This document shows positions 8,724 to 15,855 of a stretch of 64,000 bases of DNA, in pieces. The notes beneath the pieces are model-generated. The model worked only from the letters and a program-made list of their open reading frames with translations, did not search any database and had not been told where the DNA came from. Made by a program: the position numbers and the translations under genes. The stretch comes from UBA7446 sp965656545 (GTDB lineage: Bacteria > Bacteroidota > Bacteroidia > Flavobacteriales > Flavobacteriaceae). The stretch is from contig CBFHKZ010000001.1 in NCBI GenBank assembly GCA_965656545.1, positions 186,001 to 250,000 on the forward strand, read 5' to 3'. Numbering within the stretch: the stretch's first letter is position 1; each line of letters opens with the position of its first letter.

Positions 8724-9668
8724 TTAATCACAAGTTCCTTTGATTTTAATTTTTTGATTGTCTAGGATTTCATAGGTCAACCCTGATTTTAAATAAGACA
8801 AACTCTTTAAGACGGTTGGCAATTTCTCATTGTTAAATTTTCCTGTAAAACGACAATTTCCAATGTCTTGGTTAAGCACTTCAATATCAACGTCATACCA
8901 GCGTTCTAATTTCTTTACGGCTTCTGTGATGCTTGCGTTTTCAAAGCGGAGTATGCCATCCTTCCAGTCCAAATATTTATCAAGCTTTACCTCTTGCGTA
9001 CGCATTTGACGAGAGGTCTTGTTATAAGAAAGTTGCTGTTTGGGAGTTAAGAATATTTCTTTACCAGGCTCTGCTGCTACACCCACCTTCCCGCTGGCTA
9101 CGGTAACGGTAATGTTGTCGCTTTCATGGGTGTTGATGTTGAACGAAGTACCCAAAACGGTGGTGGTTAATCCTGCTGTTTTTACAATAAAAGCCGCATT
9201 TGGATTTCTGACCACATCAAAAAAGGCCTCCCCTGTTAGTTCCACTTCTCTTTTGGATGTTGCAAATTGCGTTGGATAGCGCAAGGTACTTCCGGCGTTT
9301 AGTCTTACTTCTGTTCCGTCAGGCAACGTCACATCCAGCTGTTCGCCTCTTGTTGTGGTATGGGCCAACAGCACCTTTTCTGCTTGAATAGGGGTATAGC
9401 TGTAGTGATAGGTAGCTATGCTCAATCCAATGAGTACCACAATACTTGCTGCCACTTTCCAAAGTTTTCTAGAGGTGCGTTTTTGTGATGCCTGAATCTT
9501 GGTATAAATAGAAGATTTGATTTCAGCACGTTGCTTTTCATTGATAAAAACAGTTCCGGTTTTGGCCGTTATTTTATCTTCAAATTCACGCAGCGCAGCG
9601 GCTTCACGTTCAGATAGTGTTCCCTTAAAATACTTTTCGATTAGGGCTCTAAATGCTTTTTCACTCAT
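8724..9668 (-). CDS. FecR-type anti-sigma factor
   Basis: A 314-residue membrane protein. The N-terminal cytoplasmic part (residues 1-85), rich in charged residues, should bind the ECF sigma factor. One transmembrane helix follows at about 88-108 (VAASIVVLIGLSIATYHYS). The periplasmic FecR domain shows the hallmark GEQLDVTLPDGTEVRLNAGS, and a C-terminal DUF4974-type domain with FTGKFNNEKLPTVLKSL follows. It should hold the sigma factor inactive until the STN domain of SusC signals substrate. Start ATG at 9668. It is separated from the sigma gene by 310 bp of repeat-bearing DNA, wider than usual for this pair. Confidence 0.93.
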   Translation of the reverse strand: MSEKAFRALIEKYFKGTLSEREAAALREFEDKITAKTGTVFINEKQRAEIKSSIYTKIQASQKRTSRKLWKVAASIVVLIGLSIATYHYSYTPIQAEKVLLAHTTTRGEQLDVTLPDGTEVRLNAGSTLRYPTQFATSKREVELTGEAFFDVVRNPNAAFIVKTAGLTTTVLGTSFNINTHESDNITVTVASGKVGVAAEPGKEIFLTPKQQLSYNKTSRQMRTQEVKLDKYLDWKDGILRFENASITEAVKKLERWYDVDIEVLNQDIGNCRFTGKFNNEKLPTVLKSLSYLKSGLTYEILDNQKIKIKGTCD

Positions 9669-9750
9669 TGTTCAATGTATAAGGACTTTATATCCATACA
9701 GTCCCAAAACCGTATTGAACGCACATAAAATATTTTAATCGAAAAGAATT

Positions 9751-9888
9751 CCTCGAGGCGCTGCCTTGGGGTTTCCTTTGAAAATGTCATTCCCGAGTAT
9801 TCGGGAATCTAAATCACAGAATTTCGGTTTTTGCCCCTTAAAGGGCAAAATGAAACGAGCGAAATACCTCTACGACTCTGCCTCGAGG
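9751..9888. repeat. Nested palindromes between sigma factor and fecR genes
   Basis: The 310-bp gap at 9669-9978 has no supportable gene. It contains CCTCGAGG at 9751-9758 and again at 9881-9888, and between them two strong hairpins: ATTCCCGA-GTAT-TCGGGAAT (9789-9808) and TTTTGCCC-CTTAAA-GGGCAAAA (9829-9850). These look like dispersed REP-like palindromes, one set nested within another. The rest of the gap shows nothing I can name. Confidence 0.6.
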
Positions 9889-9978
9889 ATAGTTCGTTTC
9901 AAGAAATTCTTTATTTTTTGAAAAAAATAAACCCCAGCTCTGGCTTTGCAGGTGTTTTTAAGCGCAGTAGCAAAGGCT

Positions 9979-10533
9979 TTAGTTCACGTATATTTCCTCA
10001 CGCAGCGCTTTTAGTGCAATGGATAATTGATTTTCAACAGTGCGTTTTGAAATCCCAAGTTGAAGCGCAATTTGTTCATTGGGGACACGGTCATAACGGC
10101 TAAGTTCAAATATTTGTTTGCATCGCTTCGGTAGCTTACCCATCACTTTTTTTATGGAAACTTCCATTGCGCCAAGCTCGTGCTTTTCTTCAATTTTAGG
10201 CTTTTGAAAAATACCTAATGTGTCTATTACCTGCAATTGGGTCTTGTTGAATTTATTAGATCTAAAATGCTTGAAGCAATTGTTGCGAACGGCGCGGTGT
10301 AAATAAGCCTCAAAATTTGCGTCATTCAGGCTTGTCCTTCTGTTCCAAACATCTATCCATATTTCTTGCACGATATCCTTCGCAATGTCTTCGCACTGCA
10401 CAAGTGAAAAGGCATGTGTATACATGTCTTCCCAGAAATATTCAAATAGCAAAGTATACGCTTTGCGATTGGAATTTATAAATCGATTAACCAGTAGTTT
10501 CAGGTTAAGTTTTTTGTTTGGGGAACTAAACAT
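9979..10533 (-). CDS. ECF sigma factor, FecI/SusCD-linked type
   Basis: A 184-residue sigma-70 family protein. Region 2 spans about residues 25-90 (AFSLVQCEDIAKDIVQEIWIDVWNRR, then AYLHRAVRNNCFKHFR). Region 4 spans about 130-180 with IALQLGISKRTVENQLSIAL, the helix-turn-helix that reads the -35 element. Length and order are normal for the Bacteroidota sigma-70 family 1 that pairs with FecR and SusC. It should direct RNA polymerase to the downstream susC-susD genes when released from FecR. It has its own housekeeping-type promoter just upstream. Confidence 0.94.
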   Translation of the reverse strand: MFSSPNKKLNLKLLVNRFINSNRKAYTLLFEYFWEDMYTHAFSLVQCEDIAKDIVQEIWIDVWNRRTSLNDANFEAYLHRAVRNNCFKHFRSNKFNKTQLQVIDTLGIFQKPKIEEKHELGAMEVSIKKVMGKLPKRCKQIFELSRYDRVPNEQIALQLGISKRTVENQLSIALKALREEIYVN

Positions 10534-10540
10534 AACATAG

Positions 10541-10574
10541 CAAATCTATAAAAATTTAATAGAATGCCATCAAA
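10541..10574 (-). promoter_or_regulatory. Promoter of the ECF sigma gene
   Basis: On the minus strand TAGATTTG (10548-10541) fits TAnnTTTG, with TTTG at 10574-10571 upstream and a 22-bp spacer, slightly long. The transcript would start only a few bases before the ATG at 10533. Confidence 0.5.
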
Positions 10575-10711
10575 CCAAAGTGCGGAAAAAGACATATGCG
10601 CAATTAAAGGCAGCACCCTTGTCCTTATATATATGTTGTTATGTAAATGTTACGCCAATGTTAATTTAATGTAAATTTTTGTATGTTTGTACATATTTTA
10701 GTACCCCAAAT

Positions 10712-10807
10712 ATGATTGTTATGAGCCTTTTCAGAAACCTTTATGATCGCTTTAAAAGATATGCAGACAAGTGTAAATCTTTTTTTGATGAAGCCATGTT
10801 TATGTGA
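10712..10807 (+). CDS. Possible 31-residue amphipathic peptide
   Basis: A short open frame from ATG 10712 to TGA 10805-10807, or 28 residues from the second ATG at 10721 (MSLFRNLYDRFKRYADK...). The peptide alternates aromatic or aliphatic and charged residues, as in an amphipathic helix. A -7 box TATGTTTG at 10682-10689 would start a transcript near 10696, but no clear -33 element is visible. It sits in the 332-bp gap between the divergent ECF sigma gene and the envelope gene at 10866. I do not recognise it; it may be a real small protein or chance. The rest of the gap is AT-rich and shows nothing else. Confidence 0.3.
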   Translation: MIVMSLFRNLYDRFKRYADKCKSFFDEAMFM

Positions 10808-10865
10808 TTTTTTTATATAAAAAAACTTTAGTTTTAATTGATTTTTATTAATTCAAATTAAATAT

Positions 10866-11459
10866 ATGAAGTCACGTTTGGTATTATTTTCAGCACTCTT
10901 TTTTCTATCCAGTTTTACTGTTGCCCAAGTCAAATACGAAAAAGAAGAACGCATCACAGTTGATGATTTGCCGCCCGTTGTTCAAGCGCTTTTGCCACAA
11001 CTGCAGACCAATGCAAAGCGCATGCGTTACTACTGTGAATTTGATGGAGATAAAGATAGCTATGAAGTGAAATTTAAAAAACACAGTACCCATTTTAGCA
11101 TAGAATTTTGCCAAGAGGGCAGCTTAGAAGACATTGAAATGTTGATTAAAAAAGCTGACCTCCCATCATCAGTAATGACATCATTAAACAATACATTTCC
11201 ACGATGCAAACTCACACGTATTCAAAAGCAATTTGTACATCCAAAAGATGCAGATCCAGCAAACACCTTGCGAATTGTTTTATCAAAAAATCATGATACG
11301 CTAAATCATGAACTCATTGACGAAGCAAATTATGAAATTGAAGCCCAATGCTTTATTGAAAATAGATTTCAAAAAATGGAATTACTTTTTAACGCAGACG
11401 GGAAGCTTTTAAGTACGCGAACTATAATAGCAGAAGCAGATGACCACATCATATATTAG
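10866..11459 (+). CDS. Exported protein, PepSY-like, unknown function
   Basis: A 197-residue protein with a signal peptide (MKSRLVLFSALFFLSSFTVAQ, cleavage near residue 21). The mature part begins with EKEERITVDDLPPVVQALL and alternates short helices and strands. Phrases such as ADLPSSVMTSLNNTFPRCK and YEIEAQCFIENRFQKMELLFNADGKLL resemble the tandem PepSY-like fold found in many Bacteroidota periplasmic proteins, where LP..V...L and a later strand pair repeat. The match is by pattern only. It overlaps the following gene by 20 bp, so the two are probably co-translated and act together in the envelope. Confidence 0.6.
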   Translation: MKSRLVLFSALFFLSSFTVAQVKYEKEERITVDDLPPVVQALLPQLQTNAKRMRYYCEFDGDKDSYEVKFKKHSTHFSIEFCQEGSLEDIEMLIKKADLPSSVMTSLNNTFPRCKLTRIQKQFVHPKDADPANTLRIVLSKNHDTLNHELIDEANYEIEAQCFIENRFQKMELLFNADGKLLSTRTIIAEADDHIIY

Positions 11460-12129
11460 AACTTTTCTGATTTGTGTTTTTTTATCGTTGGGTTTTAAGG
11501 CTTTTACACAGCAATCCAATCCACAATTTTTTCAACCGCAACTTTTCTTTACGTTGGGCGAAGCATTGGGATATACCGCTAATTTTGGGTTGTCATCACG
11601 CCATGAATATGCTAACTTAGACGGCACTTCATTTGATGCAAGATTTTTGGGAGTAGCCCATTTTTCTTCTTTGGCTATTGGCAATGGGCAAAAGATTGGC
11701 TTGGGATTGATGTACCGCTTTTCTAAAGTATTTGACGATAACAAAACAAATGAATTTAGACTCACACAACAATACCATTTTGCATCCAAGCCCCACAGCA
11801 TTCGGTTTTCACACCGCTTTAGGTTAGAAGAAAGGTTTTTCAGTAGTGACACCTTTATTAGATTTCGCTATAGATTCGGACTTGATTTTCCGCTCAATGG
11901 ACAAAAATTAAACGTAAAAGAAACCTATTCATTGGTTCAGTTGGAGTCGTTGCTAACTTCTCATAAATCACTTTCGCCTAGATACGATCTTAGGGTTTCA
12001 GGCGGGCTTGGTAAATGGGTACATCCAAATCTTAAGGTGCAGTTGACACTACAGCACCGATTTGACCAGCTTGGTCAACAAGAAAAAGGAAAGTGGTTTG
12101 TGCTTCTGGGTGGGTACATCAAGATTTAG
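11440..12129 (+). CDS. Outer-membrane beta-barrel protein, DUF2490-like
   Basis: A 229-residue protein with an N-terminal signal segment (IRTFLICVFLSLGFKAFTQ) and then an alternating beta pattern rich in aromatic residues: FFTLGEALGYTANFGLSSRHEY, FRLTQQYHF, IRFSHRFRLEERFF, FIRFRYRFGLDFP. It ends in FVLLGGYIKI, the short final strand of a small barrel. It resembles the DUF2490 group common in Bacteroidota, whose function is unknown. The start ATG at 11440 lies inside the upstream gene, an overlap of 20 bp, which suggests coupled translation with the PepSY-like partner. Confidence 0.65.
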   Translation: MTTSYIRTFLICVFLSLGFKAFTQQSNPQFFQPQLFFTLGEALGYTANFGLSSRHEYANLDGTSFDARFLGVAHFSSLAIGNGQKIGLGLMYRFSKVFDDNKTNEFRLTQQYHFASKPHSIRFSHRFRLEERFFSSDTFIRFRYRFGLDFPLNGQKLNVKETYSLVQLESLLTSHKSLSPRYDLRVSGGLGKWVHPNLKVQLTLQHRFDQLGQQEKGKWFVLLGGYIKI

Positions 12130-12252
12130 TTCACGATTTTTGCAAGAAAATCGTGAAAAACAGCTATTTCAGCCAATAAATTCACGATATTTTATAATAT
12201 GCCGTGAATAAAATAACCCTTAAATGAATTTTACTTTACGTATTGTAAAGTA
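12130..12252. repeat. Three tandem palindromes after the barrel gene
   Basis: Perfect stem TTCACGATTTT/AAAATCGTGAA (12130-12140 with 12147-12157) directly after the stop codon; then ATTCACG/CGTGAAT (12180-12186 with 12203-12209), sharing the TTCACGAT motif; then TACTTTAC/GTAAAGTA (12232-12239 with 12245-12252). None has a clear T tract on the plus strand. They may act as 3' end stabilisers between the convergent units. The remainder to 12363 holds no gene that I can support. Confidence 0.5.
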
Positions 12253-12363
12253 GATTTTAAGCAAACCAAAACAGCCCATTCAAAGCTGTTGAACAAAGCT
12301 AACAGACAAACTATTGAAGCCTTTTTGGAAAAAGGAGTGTGGAAAATAGGGGTTTAATTTTCC

Positions 12364-12558
12364 TCATCCAAAATGCGCTCCATAATACGCTACTCTGGCT
12401 GATTTATCCATACCAGCAGTAGCCTCCATAAAACGGTTTCGGTCTGCTCTGGTTTTAAACACCCAAACGCAAAAGGAATCTTTACTGTGATAAATAGCTT
12501 TTAGTTCGTCGTCTATGGCACAAAGTGCTTCAGGAATTTGTGTAGGTATACACATCAT
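12364..12558 (-). CDS. Small protein coupled to waaA, unknown function
   Basis: A 64-residue frame whose ATG overlaps the TGA of waaA by four bases (ATGA), the layout of translational coupling. The predicted protein is compact and partly hydrophilic (IDDELKAIYHSKDSFCVWVFKTR) and has no signal peptide or membrane segment. I do not recognise a family. Coding is supported only by the overlap and by neighbour-like codon use, so it is a likely but unproven gene. Confidence 0.55.
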   Translation of the reverse strand: MMCIPTQIPEALCAIDDELKAIYHSKDSFCVWVFKTRADRNRFMEATAGMDKSARVAYYGAHFG

Positions 12559-13778
12559 AAATGTTGATTTAGTAGGCTTAGGGTCTTTGCTGTTGCCCCT
12601 TGATTTGTGCGTACATAATTTTTGTTAGTACTGCCTTTTTCTTCTCTTAGGGCATCATTTTTTTGGAGTATTGAAAGTTGCTTGCTACAGGCGTCAGCAG
12701 TAGCTACGGAAATAACGCCACCCAAGGCAATCAAATCTTTGGCTTCAGGAAACGTATCGTAATTTTTTCCAATGACAATCGGCACCCCCTCAGCAGCGGG
12801 TTCCAAAATATTGTGCAGTCCAGAAGTGCCCATACCACCACCCACATAGGCCAGTGACGCATAGGGATAGCAGCGTCCCAACATGCCCACCGTATCCAAG
12901 ACCAATACTGAGCAGCCATCAAATGTGGCCTCCTCGTTTTGCGTAAAGCGCAGACTTCCTTTTGGCAACTGTGCCATCAAGTGGTTTAGTTTTGCTTCGT
13001 GCATTTCGTGTGGGGCAATCAACCAACACCAATCTTTTGGAGTGTGCCTAATTGCCTCTAGCAATATCGCCTCGTCCTCGGGCCAAGTGCTGCCCGCCAC
13101 GATACATTTACGCGCACCAACAAAAGTGTCCATAAACGCAAGCGGTTCTTTGGCTGCGCCTACACGGTCAAAACGCGTATCGCCTGACACACTCACTTGT
13201 TGCACACCAATGCTTTGCAATAGCTTGAGCGATGCTTCGTTTTGCACAAACAAATGGGCAAACTCACGGAGTAGTTTGCGTTGCCCGTTGCCCCATGGCT
13301 TAAAAAAGCGTTGGTTTTGACGAAACAAGCCCGCGATTAAATACAGCTGCACTTCTTTACGTTGAAGCTCTAGAATAAGATTTGGCCAAAATTCGTACTT
13401 CACCAACAATGCCATGACTGGATTGACCAGCGCAATAAAACGTTTGACATCCGCTTTGGTATCCCAAGGTAGGTAGGTGGCTAGGTTGGCAATGCCATGA
13501 TTTTTACGCACCTCATAACCTGATGGCGAGAAAAAAGTAACCAAATAGAAGTATTCAGGGTGATTGTTTTTTAATGCGGTCAACACGGGCAGTCCTTGTT
13601 CGTATTCGCCCAGCGAAGCACAGTGCATCCACACCACTTTTTTGTTTTGCGGAATGCCTTTGAGTTGTGTCCATAATGCTTTGCGCCCAGCCACAAAAGC
13701 CTTGGTTTTAGCAGACTTGGCAACCACTGGTGTCATGGCTTTGGCTACAGCTACAGCAAGGGAATATAAAAAAGCCAT
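12555..13778 (-). CDS. waaA: 3-deoxy-D-manno-octulosonic acid (Kdo) transferase
   Basis: A 407-residue glycosyltransferase (GT30) that adds Kdo to lipid A precursor at the inner face of the cytoplasmic membrane. A hydrophobic N-terminal anchor is followed by VVWMHCASLGEYEQGLPVL, where the Glu of SLGE is the catalytic base, then the FFSPSGYE, YEFWPNL and VSGDTRFDRV motifs of the family. The C-terminal donor-binding half has VAGSTWPEDE, IAPHEMHE and the LEPAAEGVPIVIG loop. It is divergent from the DegT-type aminotransferase gene and followed by the coupled small gene. Confidence 0.95.
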   Translation of the reverse strand: MAFLYSLAVAVAKAMTPVVAKSAKTKAFVAGRKALWTQLKGIPQNKKVVWMHCASLGEYEQGLPVLTALKNNHPEYFYLVTFFSPSGYEVRKNHGIANLATYLPWDTKADVKRFIALVNPVMALLVKYEFWPNLILELQRKEVQLYLIAGLFRQNQRFFKPWGNGQRKLLREFAHLFVQNEASLKLLQSIGVQQVSVSGDTRFDRVGAAKEPLAFMDTFVGARKCIVAGSTWPEDEAILLEAIRHTPKDWCWLIAPHEMHEAKLNHLMAQLPKGSLRFTQNEEATFDGCSVLVLDTVGMLGRCYPYASLAYVGGGMGTSGLHNILEPAAEGVPIVIGKNYDTFPEAKDLIALGGVISVATADACSKQLSILQKNDALREEKGSTNKNYVRTNQGATAKTLSLLNQHL

Positions 13779-13820
13779 GGCTCAAAGATACTTATTTCGC
13801 CAACAGGCGTTAGTTTTTTG

Positions 13821-13828
13821 TAATTTTG
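13821..13828 (+). promoter_or_regulatory. -7 box of the DegT aminotransferase gene
   Basis: TAATTTTG fits TAnnTTTG, 19 bp before the ATG at 13847. The -33 position reads TTTC rather than TTTG, so the match is partial. Confidence 0.45.
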
Positions 13829-13846
13829 TCCTACTAAAAAATTGCA

Positions 13847-14977
13847 ATGCGTAAAATCCAAATGGTCGATTTGCAGACCCAGTACCAATTCATCAAACCC
13901 CAAGTTGATGCGGGCATGCAAGAAGTACTCTCTTCTGCTCAATTTATAAACGGCCCTGCTGTTAGGAGTTTCCAAGCCGATCTTGAGGCCTATCTCGGTG
14001 TGAAGCACGTTATTCCATGTGCCAACGGAACTGACGCACTCCAGGTTGCCATGATGGGATTGGGGCTTAAACCCGGCGATGAGGTTATCACGGCCGATTT
14101 TACCTTTGCTGCAACTGTGGAGGTCATTGCCTTGTTGGGACTCACGCCTGTTTTGGTAGATGTGTTGCCCGATACCTTTAATATTGATCCGGATGCCATT
14201 GAAAAAGCAATTACTCCCAATACCAAAGCCATCGTGCCGGTACACCTTTTTGGGCAAGTAGCCGATATGGATCGCATCATGGATATTGCGCAAAAGCACA
14301 ACTTATTTGTGATTGAGGACAACGCACAAGGCATAGGCGCTACGCATACCGATGCCGCAGGAACCAAAGTGAAAACGGGTGGTATTGGCCACGTGGGTTC
14401 TACTTCTTTTTTTCCTTCTAAAAATTTAGGCTGCTATGGCGATGGCGGTGCTATTTTCACCAATGACGATGACTTGGCACATACCATTCGTGGTGTTGTT
14501 AATCACGGGATGTACAAGCGTTACCACCACGATGTGGTTGGCGTAAACTCACGCTTGGACAGCCTTCAAGCAGTGGTGTTAAACGAAAAGCTAAAGCTGT
14601 TGGATTTTTATAACGAACGGCGCAAATGGGCTGCTATCCGTTATTCACAATTGCTACAAGATCACCCAAAAATTGAAACGCCCGTCACCTCAGGCGATTG
14701 CGATTCGCATGTGTATCATCAATATACACTCAAAATAGTGGGCGCAGACCGAGATGCCTTGGTGCAGCATTTACAGCAAAATGATATCCCTTGTGGGGTG
14801 TATTATCCGATCCCTTTACACTTGCAAAAGGCCTATGTAGATACACGCTATAAAGAAGCAGATTTTACAGTCACCAATCAGTTGATTGATGAGGTTGTTT
14901 CCCTACCCATGCACAGCGAGTTAGACGAGGATCAAATACAGTTTATCTGTAAAACCATATTGGCGTTTTTGGACTAA
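13847..14977 (+). CDS. DegT/DnrJ/EryC1/StrS-type sugar aminotransferase
   Basis: A 376-residue PLP enzyme of the sugar aminotransferase family, which transfers an amino group from glutamate to a nucleotide-activated keto sugar used in lipopolysaccharide or other glycans. Signatures: FINGPAVRSFQADLEAYLG at the start, CANGTDALQVAM, GDEVITADFTFAATVE, VIEDNAQGIGA, the PLP lysine in TSFFPSKNLGCYGDGG, then a C-terminal YHQYTLKI and PCGVYYPIPLHLQKAY. It is adjacent and divergent to waaA, which fits a role in envelope polysaccharide. The specific sugar is unknown. Confidence 0.92.
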   Translation: MRKIQMVDLQTQYQFIKPQVDAGMQEVLSSAQFINGPAVRSFQADLEAYLGVKHVIPCANGTDALQVAMMGLGLKPGDEVITADFTFAATVEVIALLGLTPVLVDVLPDTFNIDPDAIEKAITPNTKAIVPVHLFGQVADMDRIMDIAQKHNLFVIEDNAQGIGATHTDAAGTKVKTGGIGHVGSTSFFPSKNLGCYGDGGAIFTNDDDLAHTIRGVVNHGMYKRYHHDVVGVNSRLDSLQAVVLNEKLKLLDFYNERRKWAAIRYSQLLQDHPKIETPVTSGDCDSHVYHQYTLKIVGADRDALVQHLQQNDIPCGVYYPIPLHLQKAYVDTRYKEADFTVTNQLIDEVVSLPMHSELDEDQIQFICKTILAFLD

Positions 14978-15855
14978 TCCAATACAGCGGACTGTACTTC
15001 GGCTTCGCGATCTATTTTTTTGACCAATCCTTGCAGTACCTTACCCGGACCGTATTCTGTGAACAAACTGGCGCCATCTTCACGCATTTGCTGAATGGTT
15101 TGTGTCCACTTTACGGGGCCCGTAAGTTGTGCGATTAAATTTTCTTTGATTAGACCGGCATCTTGTGTGGGCGCAGCCGTTACATTTTGGTAAATGGGAC
15201 AGCTTGGCGTATTGAAGTGGGTTTCCAAAATGGCTTTTGCCAATTCTTCTTGTGCAGGTTCCATAAGCGGAGAGTGAAAAGCACCACCCACAGGAAGTAG
15301 CAGTGCGCGTTTGGCACCTTTTTCTTTTAGTACTTCGCAAGCGGCTTCCACTGCAGGAAAAGCACCCGAAATAACCAATTGCCCTGGACAGTTGTAATTG
15401 GCTGCCACTACAATACCGTCCATGTCTTGACACACTTGCTCCACCACATCATCTGCTAATGCCAATACGGCTGCCATGGTGCCTTTGGTGACATCACATG
15501 CTGCTTGCATGGCTTGTGCCCGTTTAGACACGAGCGAAAGCCCGTCTTCAAAAGACAAAGCACCGCAAGCGGTAAGGGCAGAAAATTCGCCCAAAGAATG
15601 GCCTGCTGCCATATCGGGACTTGATTTTTTTGCCAGTTCATAGCTGATGACGGAATGCAGAAAAATGGCAGGCTGGGTTACCTTGGTTTCTTTTAATGCC
15701 TCAGCATCCCCACCAAACATGATGTCTGTAATCGAAAAGCCCAAAAGTGCATTAGCGCTGTTAAATCTTTCTTGTGCTAGTGGATGTTGGTCGTATAGGT
15801 CTTTGCCCATTCCGACAAATTGGGCGCCTTGCCCCGGGAACATTGCTACATTCAT
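14974..15855 (-). CDS. fabD: Malonyl-CoA:ACP transacylase
   Basis: A 293-residue enzyme that loads malonyl groups onto acyl carrier protein for fatty acid synthesis in the cytoplasm. It shows the start MFPGQGAQFVGMG, the nucleophile motif AGHSLGEFSAL, the arginine in SKRAQAMQ, GAFHSPLM with the catalytic His, and EYGPGKVLQGLVKKI at the end. Its ATG overlaps the folA stop by four bases. Its 3' end overlaps that of the convergent aminotransferase by four bases. It is the last gene of the minus-strand run that starts at etfB. Confidence 0.96.
   Translation of the reverse strand: MNVAMFPGQGAQFVGMGKDLYDQHPLAQERFNSANALLGFSITDIMFGGDAEALKETKVTQPAIFLHSVISYELAKKSSPDMAAGHSLGEFSALTACGALSFEDGLSLVSKRAQAMQAACDVTKGTMAAVLALADDVVEQVCQDMDGIVVAANYNCPGQLVISGAFPAVEAACEVLKEKGAKRALLLPVGGAFHSPLMEPAQEELAKAILETHFNTPSCPIYQNVTAAPTQDAGLIKENLIAQLTGPVKWTQTIQQMREDGASLFTEYGPGKVLQGLVKKIDREAEVQSAVLD

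Noticed and set aside
10621..10700. A strong promoter for the 31-residue ORF
   Set aside because: The -7 box TATGTTTG is good, but no TTG-type element stands 17-22 bp upstream, so I mention it only as weak support.
12212..12360. A short protein-like frame ending KLLNKANRQTIEAFLEKG...
   Set aside because: About 45 codons are open and look protein-like, but there is no ATG, GTG or sensible TTG start and a stop lies just upstream; it may be a decayed gene, but I cannot support it.
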